Assembly (NCBI GenBank): GCA_965279115.1
Contig: OZ257137.1
Location: 5,394,001-5,458,000, forward strand
From: JAEUOS01 sp965279115
GTDB taxonomy: Bacteria; Pseudomonadota; Gammaproteobacteria; Burkholderiales; JAEUOS01
DNA: 64,000 nucleotides
Direction: 5' to 3'
Shown here: piece by piece, positions 17,602 through 25,258 of the stretch
Layout of the letters: the number at the start of each line of letters is the position of its first letter
Numbering within the stretch: position 1 is the stretch's first letter
Notes under the pieces: model-generated
Told to the model about the DNA's origin: nothing
What the model saw: the letters and a program-made list of their open reading frames with translations, nothing else
Database searches by the model: none
Program-made: the position numbers and the translations under genes

Positions 17602-18285
17602 TCAGGCGAAGGTAATGGCCTGACGGCGCTCGGGGGTGTCGAGATGCGGAATCGCGTTGAATGCGACGAGGCGGTATTCCTGCCTTGGGCCATCGCCGGC
17701 GACGATCAATTCGCAGAAACCGGCGTTGCGGAACTGCAGGTTGAATTCCACGCCGGTGGCACCCGGCGCGCCGAGAATATCGACCATGGTGCGGCTGATC
17801 GCGCCGCCGGAACTCACGATCAGCGCGCAGTCGTCGCGCTTGAGGCCTGCAGCCGCCGTGCTCAGCGCCGCGCGCGTGCGTTCCCCGAACTGCGCCCAGG
17901 TTTCCGGCACGCCTGCCAGTTCGCCCGCGGCCCAGGCATGCATGGCCGCCTTCATGGTGCGCCAGTAGTCGCGATAGTCGCCGCGCTGGTGGTCCAGCGG
18001 GTTGCGGCCATTTGTATGCGCCGTATAGAGCGCCTCGCCATGGTATTCGTCCAGGCCGGCATGGATGTCGAGTGGCACGTCGGTGTTCATCGCTTCGAGC
18101 AGTTCCCGCGCGGTTTCGCGCTGGCGCCGCAAGGTGCCTGCCACCACGCGGGTGAACCTCAGGTCGCGGCCGGCGAAGTACTCGCCCAGCCAGCGTGCTT
18201 GCTGGCGACCGAGGTCGGACAACCTGTCATAGTCGGCGGTGCCGAACGAAGCCTGGCCATGTCGGACGAGGAAGAGGAGTGCCAC
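17602..18285 (-). CDS. Histidine phosphatase superfamily protein with altered second histidine
   Basis: Protein of 227 residues, assuming a GTG start at 18283-18285 preceded by AGGA at six bases; the family N-terminus LLFLVRHGQASFG then begins directly. The RHG nucleophile (His9) and conserved arginines are present, as is an acidic ETWAQF segment. The position that normally holds the second active-site histidine (SHGG) reads SSGG (Ser159). Related proteins with Ser there exist in proteobacteria, so it may have modified activity rather than be a pseudogene. Substrate unknown. It is 148 bases from the end of the acyl-CoA synthetase gene on the same strand. Confidence 0.8.
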   Translation of the reverse strand: MALLFLVRHGQASFGTADYDRLSDLGRQQARWLGEYFAGRDLRFTRVVAGTLRRQRETARELLEAMNTDVPLDIHAGLDEYHGEALYTAHTNGRNPLDHQRGDYRDYWRTMKAAMHAWAAGELAGVPETWAQFGERTRAALSTAAAGLKRDDCALIVSSGGAISRTMVDILGAPGATGVEFNLQFRNAGFCELIVAGDGPRQEYRLVAFNAIPHLDTPERRQAITFA

Positions 18286-18433
18286 GGGTGATCCTGAAAG
18301 TGGGGCCGTTGTGGCAATGCATACAACGGCATAGCAACGCATTTTAGACTGGGCGCCGCGGGCATCCGGCCTTACGTTCCCTCGCTCGGCTTGCATACAG
18401 GACGGTGAACCCGCTCATGCGCGGAAGCGGCCG

Positions 18434-20536
18434 TTACTTGACCACCAGCAGGGCATCGACCGCGACACCGCCGTCTTCGGCCAACAGCACCGGGTTGACG
18501 TCGATCTCGGTGATGCGGTCGCGGTGGTCGGCGATGAGTTCGGACAGGCGCACCACCATGTCGGTCAGCGCATCAATATCGGCCGGTGGGGCGCCGCGGA
18601 AGCCGTCGAACAGCTGGCGGCCCTTGAGATTGTCGATCATGTTCCTGGCCTCGGCCCGGGTCACAGGCGCCAGCCCCACCTGCACGTCGCGCAGCAGTTC
18701 CACCAGCACGCCGCCCATGCCGACGGTGACCAGCGGGCCGAATTGCGGGTCGATCTTCGCGCCGATCACGATTTCCAGGCCGGGCTTGACCATCTCGGCC
18801 ACCAGCACACCGGAGATGCGCGGCGCCGGTTGCACTTGTCTGGCCGCGGCGGTGATCTCGTCGTAGGCGTGGCGCAGGTCGGTGGCGTTGCGGATGTTCA
18901 GGCGCACCACGCCGGCTTCGGTCTTGTGCGGAATATCCGGGCTTTCGATCTTGAGTGCGACAGGGTAGCCGATGCCGCTGGCGGCGGCTTCGGCGCCGGC
19001 GAGATCGCTGGCCAGAGCCTCGCGGGTGACGCGAATGCCGTAGGCGGCCAACGCGGCCTTCGATGCGCGCTCGGTCATCGTGCCAGGCGCAAGTTCAAGT
19101 GCCGCAGGCTGGGTCAGGCGCCCGCTCACCGGCCAGGCGGCCCGCTCGGCGCGGCGGTGCCATGCGGCCAGGGTCTGCATGCAGCGCTCGGTGGAGCGGA
19201 ACATCGCCATGCGTTCGTCGGTCTCGTATTCGCGGCTGCCCGGACCTTCCAGCCATTCCGGAAACCAGATCGGGCAGATCACCTTGCCGGGATAGCGCGT
19301 CGAGAACTCCTTCACCTGCTTGTAACGCACCATGGTCATTTGCGGGTGCGAATAGGCTACCGGAAACACCAGCGCATCAAAGTCCGGATGGTCGAGAAAG
19401 GCGCTCATGCAGCGGGCGAAGGAATCCATGCTGTTCAACACCTGCGCGGTCACGTCGCAAGGGTTGGCCGTCGAGCCGAAGTCCGGCACCTCCGCGGCAA
19501 GCTTGGCGTCCACCGCGGCGTCCGGCTGGGGAAGCAGCATGCCGGCGGCCTCGGCCTTGGCGGCGGCGATCACGCCGGCTCCGCCTGAACCCACCAGCAC
19601 GGCCGGCCCCTTGCCGGAAGGCGCGGGCGCCTTGGCGAAGAACTGTGCGGTTTCCAGCACCGCTTCCATGTTGTCCACCGTGATGATCCCCACCCGCGCG
19701 AAGGCCGCGGCGTAGGCGGCATCCGTCCCGGCCAGCGAGCCGGTATGCGACATGGCGGCGCGCTGGCTGGCTTTGCCGGCGGTCATCTTGTAGGCGACGA
19801 TGGTCTTTCCGGCATCGCGGGCACGCTCGCCCAGACGAATCAGCCGTTCACCGTCGGTCAAGCCTTCAAACAGGAAGGCGATTGCCTTCACCTCCGGCTG
19901 GTCCACCAGGTAGGAGGCCATGTCGCACACATCGACATCGCAGGAATTGCCGGAGGCCAGGTAGTGGGTGAAGCCGACGCCGCGCATCGGCGCCTGCACG
20001 AAGATGTAGCCCATCGCGCCGGACTGCGAGACGATGCCGATGTTGCCGGTGATGGCCGGCACTTCCGGGTAGTGGGGCATGAACGAAAGGCCGCAGCGCA
20101 TCGCATGGTTGATGATGCCGATGCAGTTCGGGCCGATGATCGGCATGCCGGCGGCGCGGCCGATGGCGGCCAGGCGTTCCTGTTGGGCAATCCGCTCCTC
20201 GATGCCGGTTTCCGAGTAGCCCGAGGCGTAGACCACCACGCCGCCGGCGCCCACCGCGGCCGCCTCTTCCACCAGTGGCTCCACGCGCTCGCGCGGCACG
20301 GCGATCACCACGCAGTCGGGAGAGTATCCGAGTGCGCGCAATGAAGCCGCGCAGGGACGGCCAGCGACTTCCGTGTATTTCGGGTTGATGGCATGCACGA
20401 TGCCGGCGTAATCGGCCAGATTCTCGACGCTGCGGCGACCGAAGTTGCCGGGCGTCTCCGATGCGCCGACCACGGCGATGGAACGGGGGGCCAGCATGCG
20501 GCCGAGCTCGCGTGAGGTGTAGAGGTCGCGTTTCAT
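18434..20536 (-). CDS. Acyl-CoA synthetase, ADP-forming (fused alpha-beta)
   Basis: Protein of 700 residues joining the CoA-binding and ligase domains of NDP-forming acyl-CoA synthetases to a C-terminal ATP-grasp domain. The N-terminal Rossmann motif is VVGASETPGNFG, the phosphorylated histidine lies in SHTGSLAG (about residue 264), and the ATP-grasp part includes GYPVALKIESPDIPHKTEAGVV and the ENDVNP-like segment EIDVNPVLL. It interconverts an acyl-CoA and the free acid with ATP formation or use. The acid substrate is unknown; neighbours include thioesterase, antiporter and SDR genes with no evident pathway link. Confidence 0.9.
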   Translation of the reverse strand: MKRDLYTSRELGRMLAPRSIAVVGASETPGNFGRRSVENLADYAGIVHAINPKYTEVAGRPCAASLRALGYSPDCVVIAVPRERVEPLVEEAAAVGAGGVVVYASGYSETGIEERIAQQERLAAIGRAAGMPIIGPNCIGIINHAMRCGLSFMPHYPEVPAITGNIGIVSQSGAMGYIFVQAPMRGVGFTHYLASGNSCDVDVCDMASYLVDQPEVKAIAFLFEGLTDGERLIRLGERARDAGKTIVAYKMTAGKASQRAAMSHTGSLAGTDAAYAAAFARVGIITVDNMEAVLETAQFFAKAPAPSGKGPAVLVGSGGAGVIAAAKAEAAGMLLPQPDAAVDAKLAAEVPDFGSTANPCDVTAQVLNSMDSFARCMSAFLDHPDFDALVFPVAYSHPQMTMVRYKQVKEFSTRYPGKVICPIWFPEWLEGPGSREYETDERMAMFRSTERCMQTLAAWHRRAERAAWPVSGRLTQPAALELAPGTMTERASKAALAAYGIRVTREALASDLAGAEAAASGIGYPVALKIESPDIPHKTEAGVVRLNIRNATDLRHAYDEITAAARQVQPAPRISGVLVAEMVKPGLEIVIGAKIDPQFGPLVTVGMGGVLVELLRDVQVGLAPVTRAEARNMIDNLKGRQLFDGFRGAPPADIDALTDMVVRLSELIADHRDRITEIDVNPVLLAEDGGVAVDALLVVK

Positions 20537-20571
20537 GTGAATCGGGTATGGGGATATCAGTGGCTACGACA

Positions 20572-21660
20572 TCAGGGCACCACCGCCAGAAACAGGAACG
20601 CGGCAAACAGCACCAGATGCACCGCTCCCTGCATGACGGTCGCGCGGCCGCTGCCAAGCGTGAGCGCCGAGGCAAGCATGGTGATGGCGAAGAGCACGGT
20701 GTCCTTGCCGGACAAGCCGAGCGTCAGCGGCAGCCCCAGCGCAACGGATACCGCCGCCACCACCGGGATGGTGAGGCCGATGGTCGCCAGGGCCGAGCCG
20801 AGCGCCAGGTTGAAGCTGGTTTGCATGCGGTTTTTCGCCGCCGCGCGGGTGGCCGCCATGGTTTCCGGGAGCAATACCAGGAGCGCGATGGCCACGCCCA
20901 CCACCGCAGGCGGTGCGGAAGCGGCTGAAACAGCCGCCTTGATGGCGGGGGACAGCATTTTCGCCAGGCCCACCACCAGCACCAGACACACCATCAGCAG
21001 CACCGCGCTGACCATCGTGGCCCTCGCGGTGGGGGGCGGCGCATGCGCTTCCTTGCTGTCGGTGTCGAGCGGCAGGAAGTAGTCGCGGTGGCGCACGGTC
21101 TGCACAAACACGAAGGCGCCGTACAGCACCAGCGAGGCGATACCGGCGAAAGCCAGCTGCGAAGTCGAGAACGTCGGGCCGCGGGTGGTGGTGGTGAAGT
21201 CCGGCAGCACCAGCGTGAGCGTCGCCAGCGCCGCCAGCACGGAAAGCGCAGGGACGGTACCGTCCACCCGGAACGCCAGCACATGATGGCGCAAGGCCCC
21301 CACCAGCAGGCACAGTCCGACCACGCCGTTGCACACGATCATGATGGCGGCGAACACGGTGTCGCGCGCCAGCGCGTCGGCGCCCGGGCCGCCGGAGAGC
21401 ATCATCGAGACCACCAGCGCGGCCTCGATGACAGTCACCGCCAGCGCAAGGATGAGGGTGCCGAAGGGCTCGCCGACGCGATGTGCGACCACCTCCGCAT
21501 GGTGCACCGCCGCCAGCACCGCGGCTACCAGCGCCGCGGCGGTCAGTCCCGTCATCCATGCGCCGCCTGCACCGCCCAGGGCGGCTGCCAGAACGAGCGC
21601 GGCAGCCACCGGGCCGGCCAGTGTCCAGGCAGGCAGTGCGGCAGGATGGTCCTGGCTCAT
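20572..21660 (-). CDS. chaA: Calcium/proton antiporter, ChaA-like
   Basis: Polytopic membrane protein of 362 residues in the CaCA cation exchanger superfamily, close to the 366 residues of E. coli ChaA. About eleven hydrophobic segments are visible. The first alpha-repeat acidic motif lies in GEPFGTLILALAVTVIEAALV (around residues 60-80) and the second in the helix with LLVLLPETMAA and ALGSALATIGLTIP (around 250-290). It exports Ca2+ or Na+/K+ in exchange for protons across the inner membrane. It is 35 bases downstream of nothing related; the acyl-CoA synthetase follows it on the same strand. Confidence 0.87.
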   Translation of the reverse strand: MSQDHPAALPAWTLAGPVAAALVLAAALGGAGGAWMTGLTAAALVAAVLAAVHHAEVVAHRVGEPFGTLILALAVTVIEAALVVSMMLSGGPGADALARDTVFAAIMIVCNGVVGLCLLVGALRHHVLAFRVDGTVPALSVLAALATLTLVLPDFTTTTRGPTFSTSQLAFAGIASLVLYGAFVFVQTVRHRDYFLPLDTDSKEAHAPPPTARATMVSAVLLMVCLVLVVGLAKMLSPAIKAAVSAASAPPAVVGVAIALLVLLPETMAATRAAAKNRMQTSFNLALGSALATIGLTIPVVAAVSVALGLPLTLGLSGKDTVLFAITMLASALTLGSGRATVMQGAVHLVLFAAFLFLAVVP

Positions 21661-21690
21661 GCGCGCGGCCGCATCGGCATTTGCCCGGGC

Positions 21691-22443
21691 TTAGCCGCGC
21701 CCGACGAACGGCATCTTGGTCGCCATGACGGTAAGGAAAGGGATGTTGGTGGCCAGCGGCAGGCTGGCCATATGCACCACCGCCTCGCCGACGTGGTTGA
21801 CGTCCATCAGCGGCTCGATGGCGATCTCGCCGTTGGCCTGCGGCACGCCCTTGGCCATGCGCGCGGCCATTTCGGTGGCAGCGTTGCCGATGTCGATCTG
21901 GCCGACGGCGATGTCGTACTTGCGGCCGTCCAGCCCCGCGGTCTTGGTAAGACCGGTCACCCCGTGCTTGGTCGCGGTATAGGCGATCGAATTGGGGCGC
22001 GGCGCATGGGCCGAGATCGAGCCGTTGTTGATGATGCGCCCGCCGCGCGGGTTCTGCGCCTTCATCACGCGGAACGATTCGCGTATGCACAGGAACATGC
22101 CGGAGAGGTTGATGTCGACCACATTCTTCCACTGCGCGAACGTGAGATCTTCCAGCGGGATGCCCGGCGCGTTGACGCCGGCATTGTTGAACACCACGTC
22201 CACCCTGCCGAACTTCGCCACCGTGGCGTCGAACAGGGCCTTGACCGAGTCTTCGCTGGCCACGTCGGTGGGAACGGCGAGCGAGTTGGTGGCGGTGGCG
22301 CCGGCTTCGGCGATGGCTTCGGCCAGCGGCTCGGCGCGGCGCCCGGCGAACACGACGGTGAAACCGGCCTTGATCAGCGCCACGGCGCTGGCCTTGCCCA
22401 CGCCGGTGCCGGCGCCGGTGACGATGGCAATGCGATTGCTCAT
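21691..22443 (-). CDS. SDR-family oxidoreductase
   Basis: Classical short-chain dehydrogenase of 250 residues. Cofactor motif TGAGTGVG (residues 9-16), an FAGRR segment after strand 2 that suggests NADP preference, NNAG, catalytic Ser in NNGSIS, and Tyr-x3-Lys in YTATK. The chosen ATG lies 11 bases after AGGGAT and places the Rossmann strand at residue 4; longer in-frame starts would add an implausible basic leader. It is followed after 30 bases by the chaA-like gene. The substrate cannot be predicted. Confidence 0.85.
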   Translation of the reverse strand: MSNRIAIVTGAGTGVGKASAVALIKAGFTVVFAGRRAEPLAEAIAEAGATATNSLAVPTDVASEDSVKALFDATVAKFGRVDVVFNNAGVNAPGIPLEDLTFAQWKNVVDINLSGMFLCIRESFRVMKAQNPRGGRIINNGSISAHAPRPNSIAYTATKHGVTGLTKTAGLDGRKYDIAVGQIDIGNAATEMAARMAKGVPQANGEIAIEPLMDVNHVGEAVVHMASLPLATNIPFLTVMATKMPFVGRG

Positions 22444-22600
22444 TTTTGTTATCCCTGGTGGTTGGAAGTTGTTTGGGCACGGACCGCATTGGGCCGCGAC
22501 CGAAGGTTTGCGGGAGCGCCGAAACGGCAAATGCGAAGCGATTCGGCCAACCCGGAACTGTACCTGAGTTCCTCGTGATTTCGCCTGCCGGGGCGCGGAT

Positions 22601-22614
22601 TTGATCTGCGTCAA
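22601..22614. promoter_or_regulatory. FNR/ANR/Dnr-type binding site
   Basis: TTGATCTGCGTCAA matches the FNR-family dyad TTGAT-N4-(A/G)TCAA at all arm positions. Its centre lies about 60 bases upstream of the start predicted for the sigma32-like promoter of the small heat-shock gene, near the class I activator position. Binding by an FNR/CRP-family regulator is inferred from the motif. Confidence 0.6.
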
Positions 22615-22631
22615 AGGAGGCTTGCCATGCC

Positions 22632-22659
22632 CTTGAAACGCGCGTCGGCGGCGCTATTT
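22632..22659 (+). promoter_or_regulatory. Sigma32-type heat-shock promoter of the Hsp20 gene
   Basis: The -35 element CTTGAAA (22632-22638, preceded by CC) and -10 element CGCTATTT (22652-22659, six of eight matches to CCCCATTT) are 14 bases apart counting from CTTGAA, within the range of RpoH promoters. It would give a leader of roughly 55 bases before the Hsp20 start. Confidence 0.65.
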
Positions 22660-22721
22660 TTGTCGCATGCGGGGCGCACGGCGCGACCCGCGCCTAACCG
22701 GACTCGATGGAGGATCTCATC

Positions 22722-23150
22722 ATGGCAAATCTTGCTCAATTTGGCGGCCGCAACCTGTTTGACGAACTGTTCCGTGATTTCACGCCCGGCTACTACATCA
22801 AACCCTTGCATGGCGACGCGCTCCCGGCGCAGATCAAGGTGGACGTCAGCGAATCCAAGGAGGCCTATACGGTAAAGGCCGAAGTGCCGGGCGTGTCGAA
22901 GGACGACATCCATGTCTCCATCGACGGCGGGGTGGTGACGGTATCGGCCGAGGTCAAGCAGGAAGACCAGCAGACCCGGGACGAAAAAGTCCTGCGCAGC
23001 GAGCGCTACTACGGTTCGGTGTCACGCAGCTTCCAGTTGCCCCAGGAAGTCGACGCCGGGGCCGCCAAGGCCAGGTACGAGAACGGGATACTCAACCTGA
23101 CACTGCCCAAGAAGCTGCAGGCCAGTTCGCGCCGGCTGGCGATCGACTGA
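22722..23150 (+). CDS. Small heat-shock protein, Hsp20/alpha-crystallin family
   Basis: Holdase chaperone of 142 residues. The alpha-crystallin domain covers about residues 42-135: IKVDVSESKEAYTVKAEVPGVSKDDIHVSIDGGVVTVSAE, then YENGILNLTLPKK, the conserved A-x-x-x-NG(I/V)L motif. The short N-terminal region includes FGGRNLFDELFRDF. GGAGGA lies seven bases before the chosen ATG; an earlier in-frame start at 22707 overlaps that ribosome-binding site and is rejected. Its upstream region holds a sigma32-like promoter and an FNR-type dyad, suggesting induction by heat or protein damage and possibly by low oxygen. Confidence 0.93.
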   Translation: MANLAQFGGRNLFDELFRDFTPGYYIKPLHGDALPAQIKVDVSESKEAYTVKAEVPGVSKDDIHVSIDGGVVTVSAEVKQEDQQTRDEKVLRSERYYGSVSRSFQLPQEVDAGAAKARYENGILNLTLPKKLQASSRRLAID

Positions 23151-23165
23151 GCGCAGCGGCCTTGC

Positions 23166-23200
23166 CTGCCGGTCCGTCGACCTGGTTTGCGGACCGGCAG
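23166..23200. terminator. Hairpin between convergent hsp20 and srkA
   Basis: An 11-bp perfect stem CTGCCGGTCCG/CGGACCGGCAG with a 13-base loop separates two convergent genes. It lacks a T run, so termination strength is uncertain, but its place and perfection suggest a two-way terminator. Confidence 0.5.
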
Positions 23201-23220
23201 AGCTCGGTCGCGCCCGCGCG

Positions 23221-24228
23221 TCAGACCTGCGCCGGCCGCAGGGCCGGTTCCTGCATCAGCGCGACCTGTTCCTTGAGTTCGAGAATGCGGTCCTGCCAGT
23301 AGCGCGGCCCGGCAAACCACGGGAAGGCCGCGGGAAAGGCCGGATCATCCCAGCGCCGCGCGATCCAGGCGGAATGGTGCATCAGGCGCAGGGTGCGCAG
23401 GGCTTCGATCAGGTGCAGTTCGTTGTCGTCGAATTCGCGGAAGTCTTCATAGCCCGCCAACAGGTGCGCAAGGGTACGGGAGGCGGCTTCACGGTCGCCG
23501 GGCAACAGCATCCACAGGTCCTGGATCGCCGGGCCGTTGCGCGCGTCGTCGAGGTCGACGAAATGCGGGCCGCGGTCATCGCCTTCCTCGACCCACAGCA
23601 CGTTGCCGGGGTGGCAGTCGCCATGCAGGCGCAGCCGCGCCACCTGTCCGGCGCGCGCCTCGCAATGCGCGACCTGCTCGAGCGCCATTTCCGCCGCCTG
23701 TTGCCAGGCGGCGCGCAGGTCTTGCGGGATCATGTCGTGTGCCAGCAGCCAGTCGCGTGATTCGACGCCGAATGTGCGGCTGTCAAGCGTCGGCCTGTGC
23801 TCGAAAGGATGCGTCGCGCCAATGGCGTGGATGCGCCCCATGAAGCGCCCCAGCCATTCCAGGGTTTCGCGGTTTTCCAGTTCCGGCGTGCGTCCGCCAC
23901 GGCGTGGAAACACGGCAAACCGGAAACCGTTGAAATGATGCAGGGTGCACCCGCCGAACGGCGTCGCCGCCACCACGGGGATTTCCGCCGCATCGAGCTC
24001 GGCGGCGAAGGCGTGTTCCTCGAGGATCTGTGCGTCGCTCCAGCGGTGCGGCCGGTAGAACTTGACGATCAAGGGCGCGCTGTCTTCGACGCCTACCTGA
24101 TAGACGCGGTTCTCATAGGAGTTGAGCGCGAACTGCCGGCCGTCGCAGCTCAGCCCCAGGCTTTCGATTGCGTCGAGCACCGCGTCGGGCGTGAGTCCGG
24201 CATACGGGACATTCGCGTCAGCGCTCAT
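23221..24228 (-). CDS. srkA: Stress response serine/threonine kinase SrkA (YihE/RdoA)
   Basis: Protein of 335 residues, close to E. coli SrkA in length and sequence pattern: LNSYENRVYQVG, IVKFYRPHRWSDAQILEEHAFAAEL, the catalytic loop LRLHGDCHPGNVLW and metal-binding VDLDDARNGPAIQDLWMLLPGD, then the C-terminal ARRWDDPAFPAAFPWFAGPRYW. SrkA is a choline-kinase-fold protein kinase that counteracts stress-induced death in E. coli. Its start overlaps the stop of the PdxA-family gene by ATGA (24225-24228), so it is translated from the same message, although the functional link is unclear. Confidence 0.93.
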   Translation of the reverse strand: MSADANVPYAGLTPDAVLDAIESLGLSCDGRQFALNSYENRVYQVGVEDSAPLIVKFYRPHRWSDAQILEEHAFAAELDAAEIPVVAATPFGGCTLHHFNGFRFAVFPRRGGRTPELENRETLEWLGRFMGRIHAIGATHPFEHRPTLDSRTFGVESRDWLLAHDMIPQDLRAAWQQAAEMALEQVAHCEARAGQVARLRLHGDCHPGNVLWVEEGDDRGPHFVDLDDARNGPAIQDLWMLLPGDREAASRTLAHLLAGYEDFREFDDNELHLIEALRTLRLMHHSAWIARRWDDPAFPAAFPWFAGPRYWQDRILELKEQVALMQEPALRPAQV

Positions 24229-25229
24229 GCCGCGGCCCGGCCGGCCAGACGGGCGATGGCCTCGACCACCGCCTGCGGGCTGGCGCGATTCTGCCCCGCG
24301 ATGTCCAGCGCGCTGCCGTGGGCGACCGACGAAAACAGGATAGGCGTGCCGATGGTGAGCCCGGCGGTGCGATTGGGCGCCAGCAGCTTGGCGGTAATGT
24401 GGCCCTGGTCGTGCACCATCACGATGTGGGCGTCGAAGCCCGGCCTGGCGAACATGGTGTCGGCGCCAAACGGCCCGTGGACGTCGATGCCGCCGGCGGC
24501 GGCAGCAGCGATGGCCGGGCCGATGATGCGCAATTCCTCATCGCCGAACATGCCGGCCTCGCCGGCGTGCGGGTTGAGGCCGGCCACGGCGATGCGTGGC
24601 CGGGGGATGCCGATGCGCCGCAGCAAGGCGTCGGTCGTGCGGATCACATGCTGCACGCGTTCCGGGGTGATGAGTTCGATTGCACGCCTTAAGCCCACAT
24701 GCAGCGTGGTGTGGACGATGCGCGTTTCGGTACCGGCGGGGTCGGCGAAGCACAACATCAGGAAGGCGTCCTCGACCGGTGTGGCGGTGCAGCGCGCCAC
24801 GAAGGTGGGGTAGCCGTCGAATTCGACTCCAGCCTGTTTGATCGCCAGTTCGGTCTGCGGCGCGGCCACGACCGCTTCCACCTGGCCGTCGAGCGCGGCG
24901 CGGATCGCCGTGCCGGCGGCATCCAGCGCCGCCAGGCCGTGCACCGCCTTGATCGCGCCCAGTTCGAGGGTGTCGTCATGGAAATGGCTGCGGCCGACCA
25001 TCGGTACGCGGCGTTCGCGCCACTGCGCTTCGGCAGCACTGGCGAATACATCCACGGGCAGCGGCAGGCCGCAGCGCTGCGCGTGCAGGGCCAGCGCCGA
25101 ATGGTCACCTACCAGCAAGGGCAGGGCGATGGCTCGCACCCGCGCATCAAGTGCGGCCTTGAGCGCAATTTCCGGACCGATGCCGGCCGGGTCGCCCAGG
25201 GCGATGGCCACGCGCGGGAGGCGGTTCAC
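24225..25229 (-). CDS. PdxA-family dehydrogenase, TphB-like rather than B6-biosynthetic
   Basis: Protein of 334 residues in the PdxA fold (starts GTG; AIALGDPAGIGPE). Classic PdxA substrate residues are altered: the TAPI-N/H-K lysine region reads AAPQTELAIKQAG (residues 122-134) and GHTE reads GYPT (139-142). Instead it has TTLHVGLR (174-181), GLNPHAGE (217-224) and HDQGHITAKLLAPN (273-286), a pattern I recognise from TphB, the cis-dihydrodiol dehydrogenase of terephthalate breakdown, and from PdxA2-like catabolic paralogues. The adjacent Rieske oxygenase and TctC receptor support an aromatic-acid role. The alternative, 4-hydroxythreonine-4-phosphate dehydrogenase for vitamin B6, is less likely. 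Confidence 0.82.
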   Translation of the reverse strand: MNRLPRVAIALGDPAGIGPEIALKAALDARVRAIALPLLVGDHSALALHAQRCGLPLPVDVFASAAEAQWRERRVPMVGRSHFHDDTLELGAIKAVHGLAALDAAGTAIRAALDGQVEAVVAAPQTELAIKQAGVEFDGYPTFVARCTATPVEDAFLMLCFADPAGTETRIVHTTLHVGLRRAIELITPERVQHVIRTTDALLRRIGIPRPRIAVAGLNPHAGEAGMFGDEELRIIGPAIAAAAAGGIDVHGPFGADTMFARPGFDAHIVMVHDQGHITAKLLAPNRTAGLTIGTPILFSSVAHGSALDIAGQNRASPQAVVEAIARLAGRAAA

Positions 25230-25258
25230 GTGCTATCCGTCGAAATCATCGGGACAGC

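Noticed and set aside
20564..22489. 641-codon minus-strand frame covering chaA-like and SDR genes in another frame
   Set aside because: Arg- and Gly-rich low-complexity translation; the frames chosen show complete transporter and SDR motifs.
22627..22875. Frame starting at ATG after a strong AAAGGAGG in front of the Hsp20 gene
   Set aside because: The ribosome-binding-like sequence lies upstream of the predicted promoter and the product is Arg-rich and overlaps the Hsp20 gene in another frame; probably chance, although a leader peptide cannot be excluded.
24225..25229. Plain annotation as vitamin B6 enzyme PdxA
   Set aside because: Key substrate motifs are missing and TphB-like ones are present; only the family name is kept.
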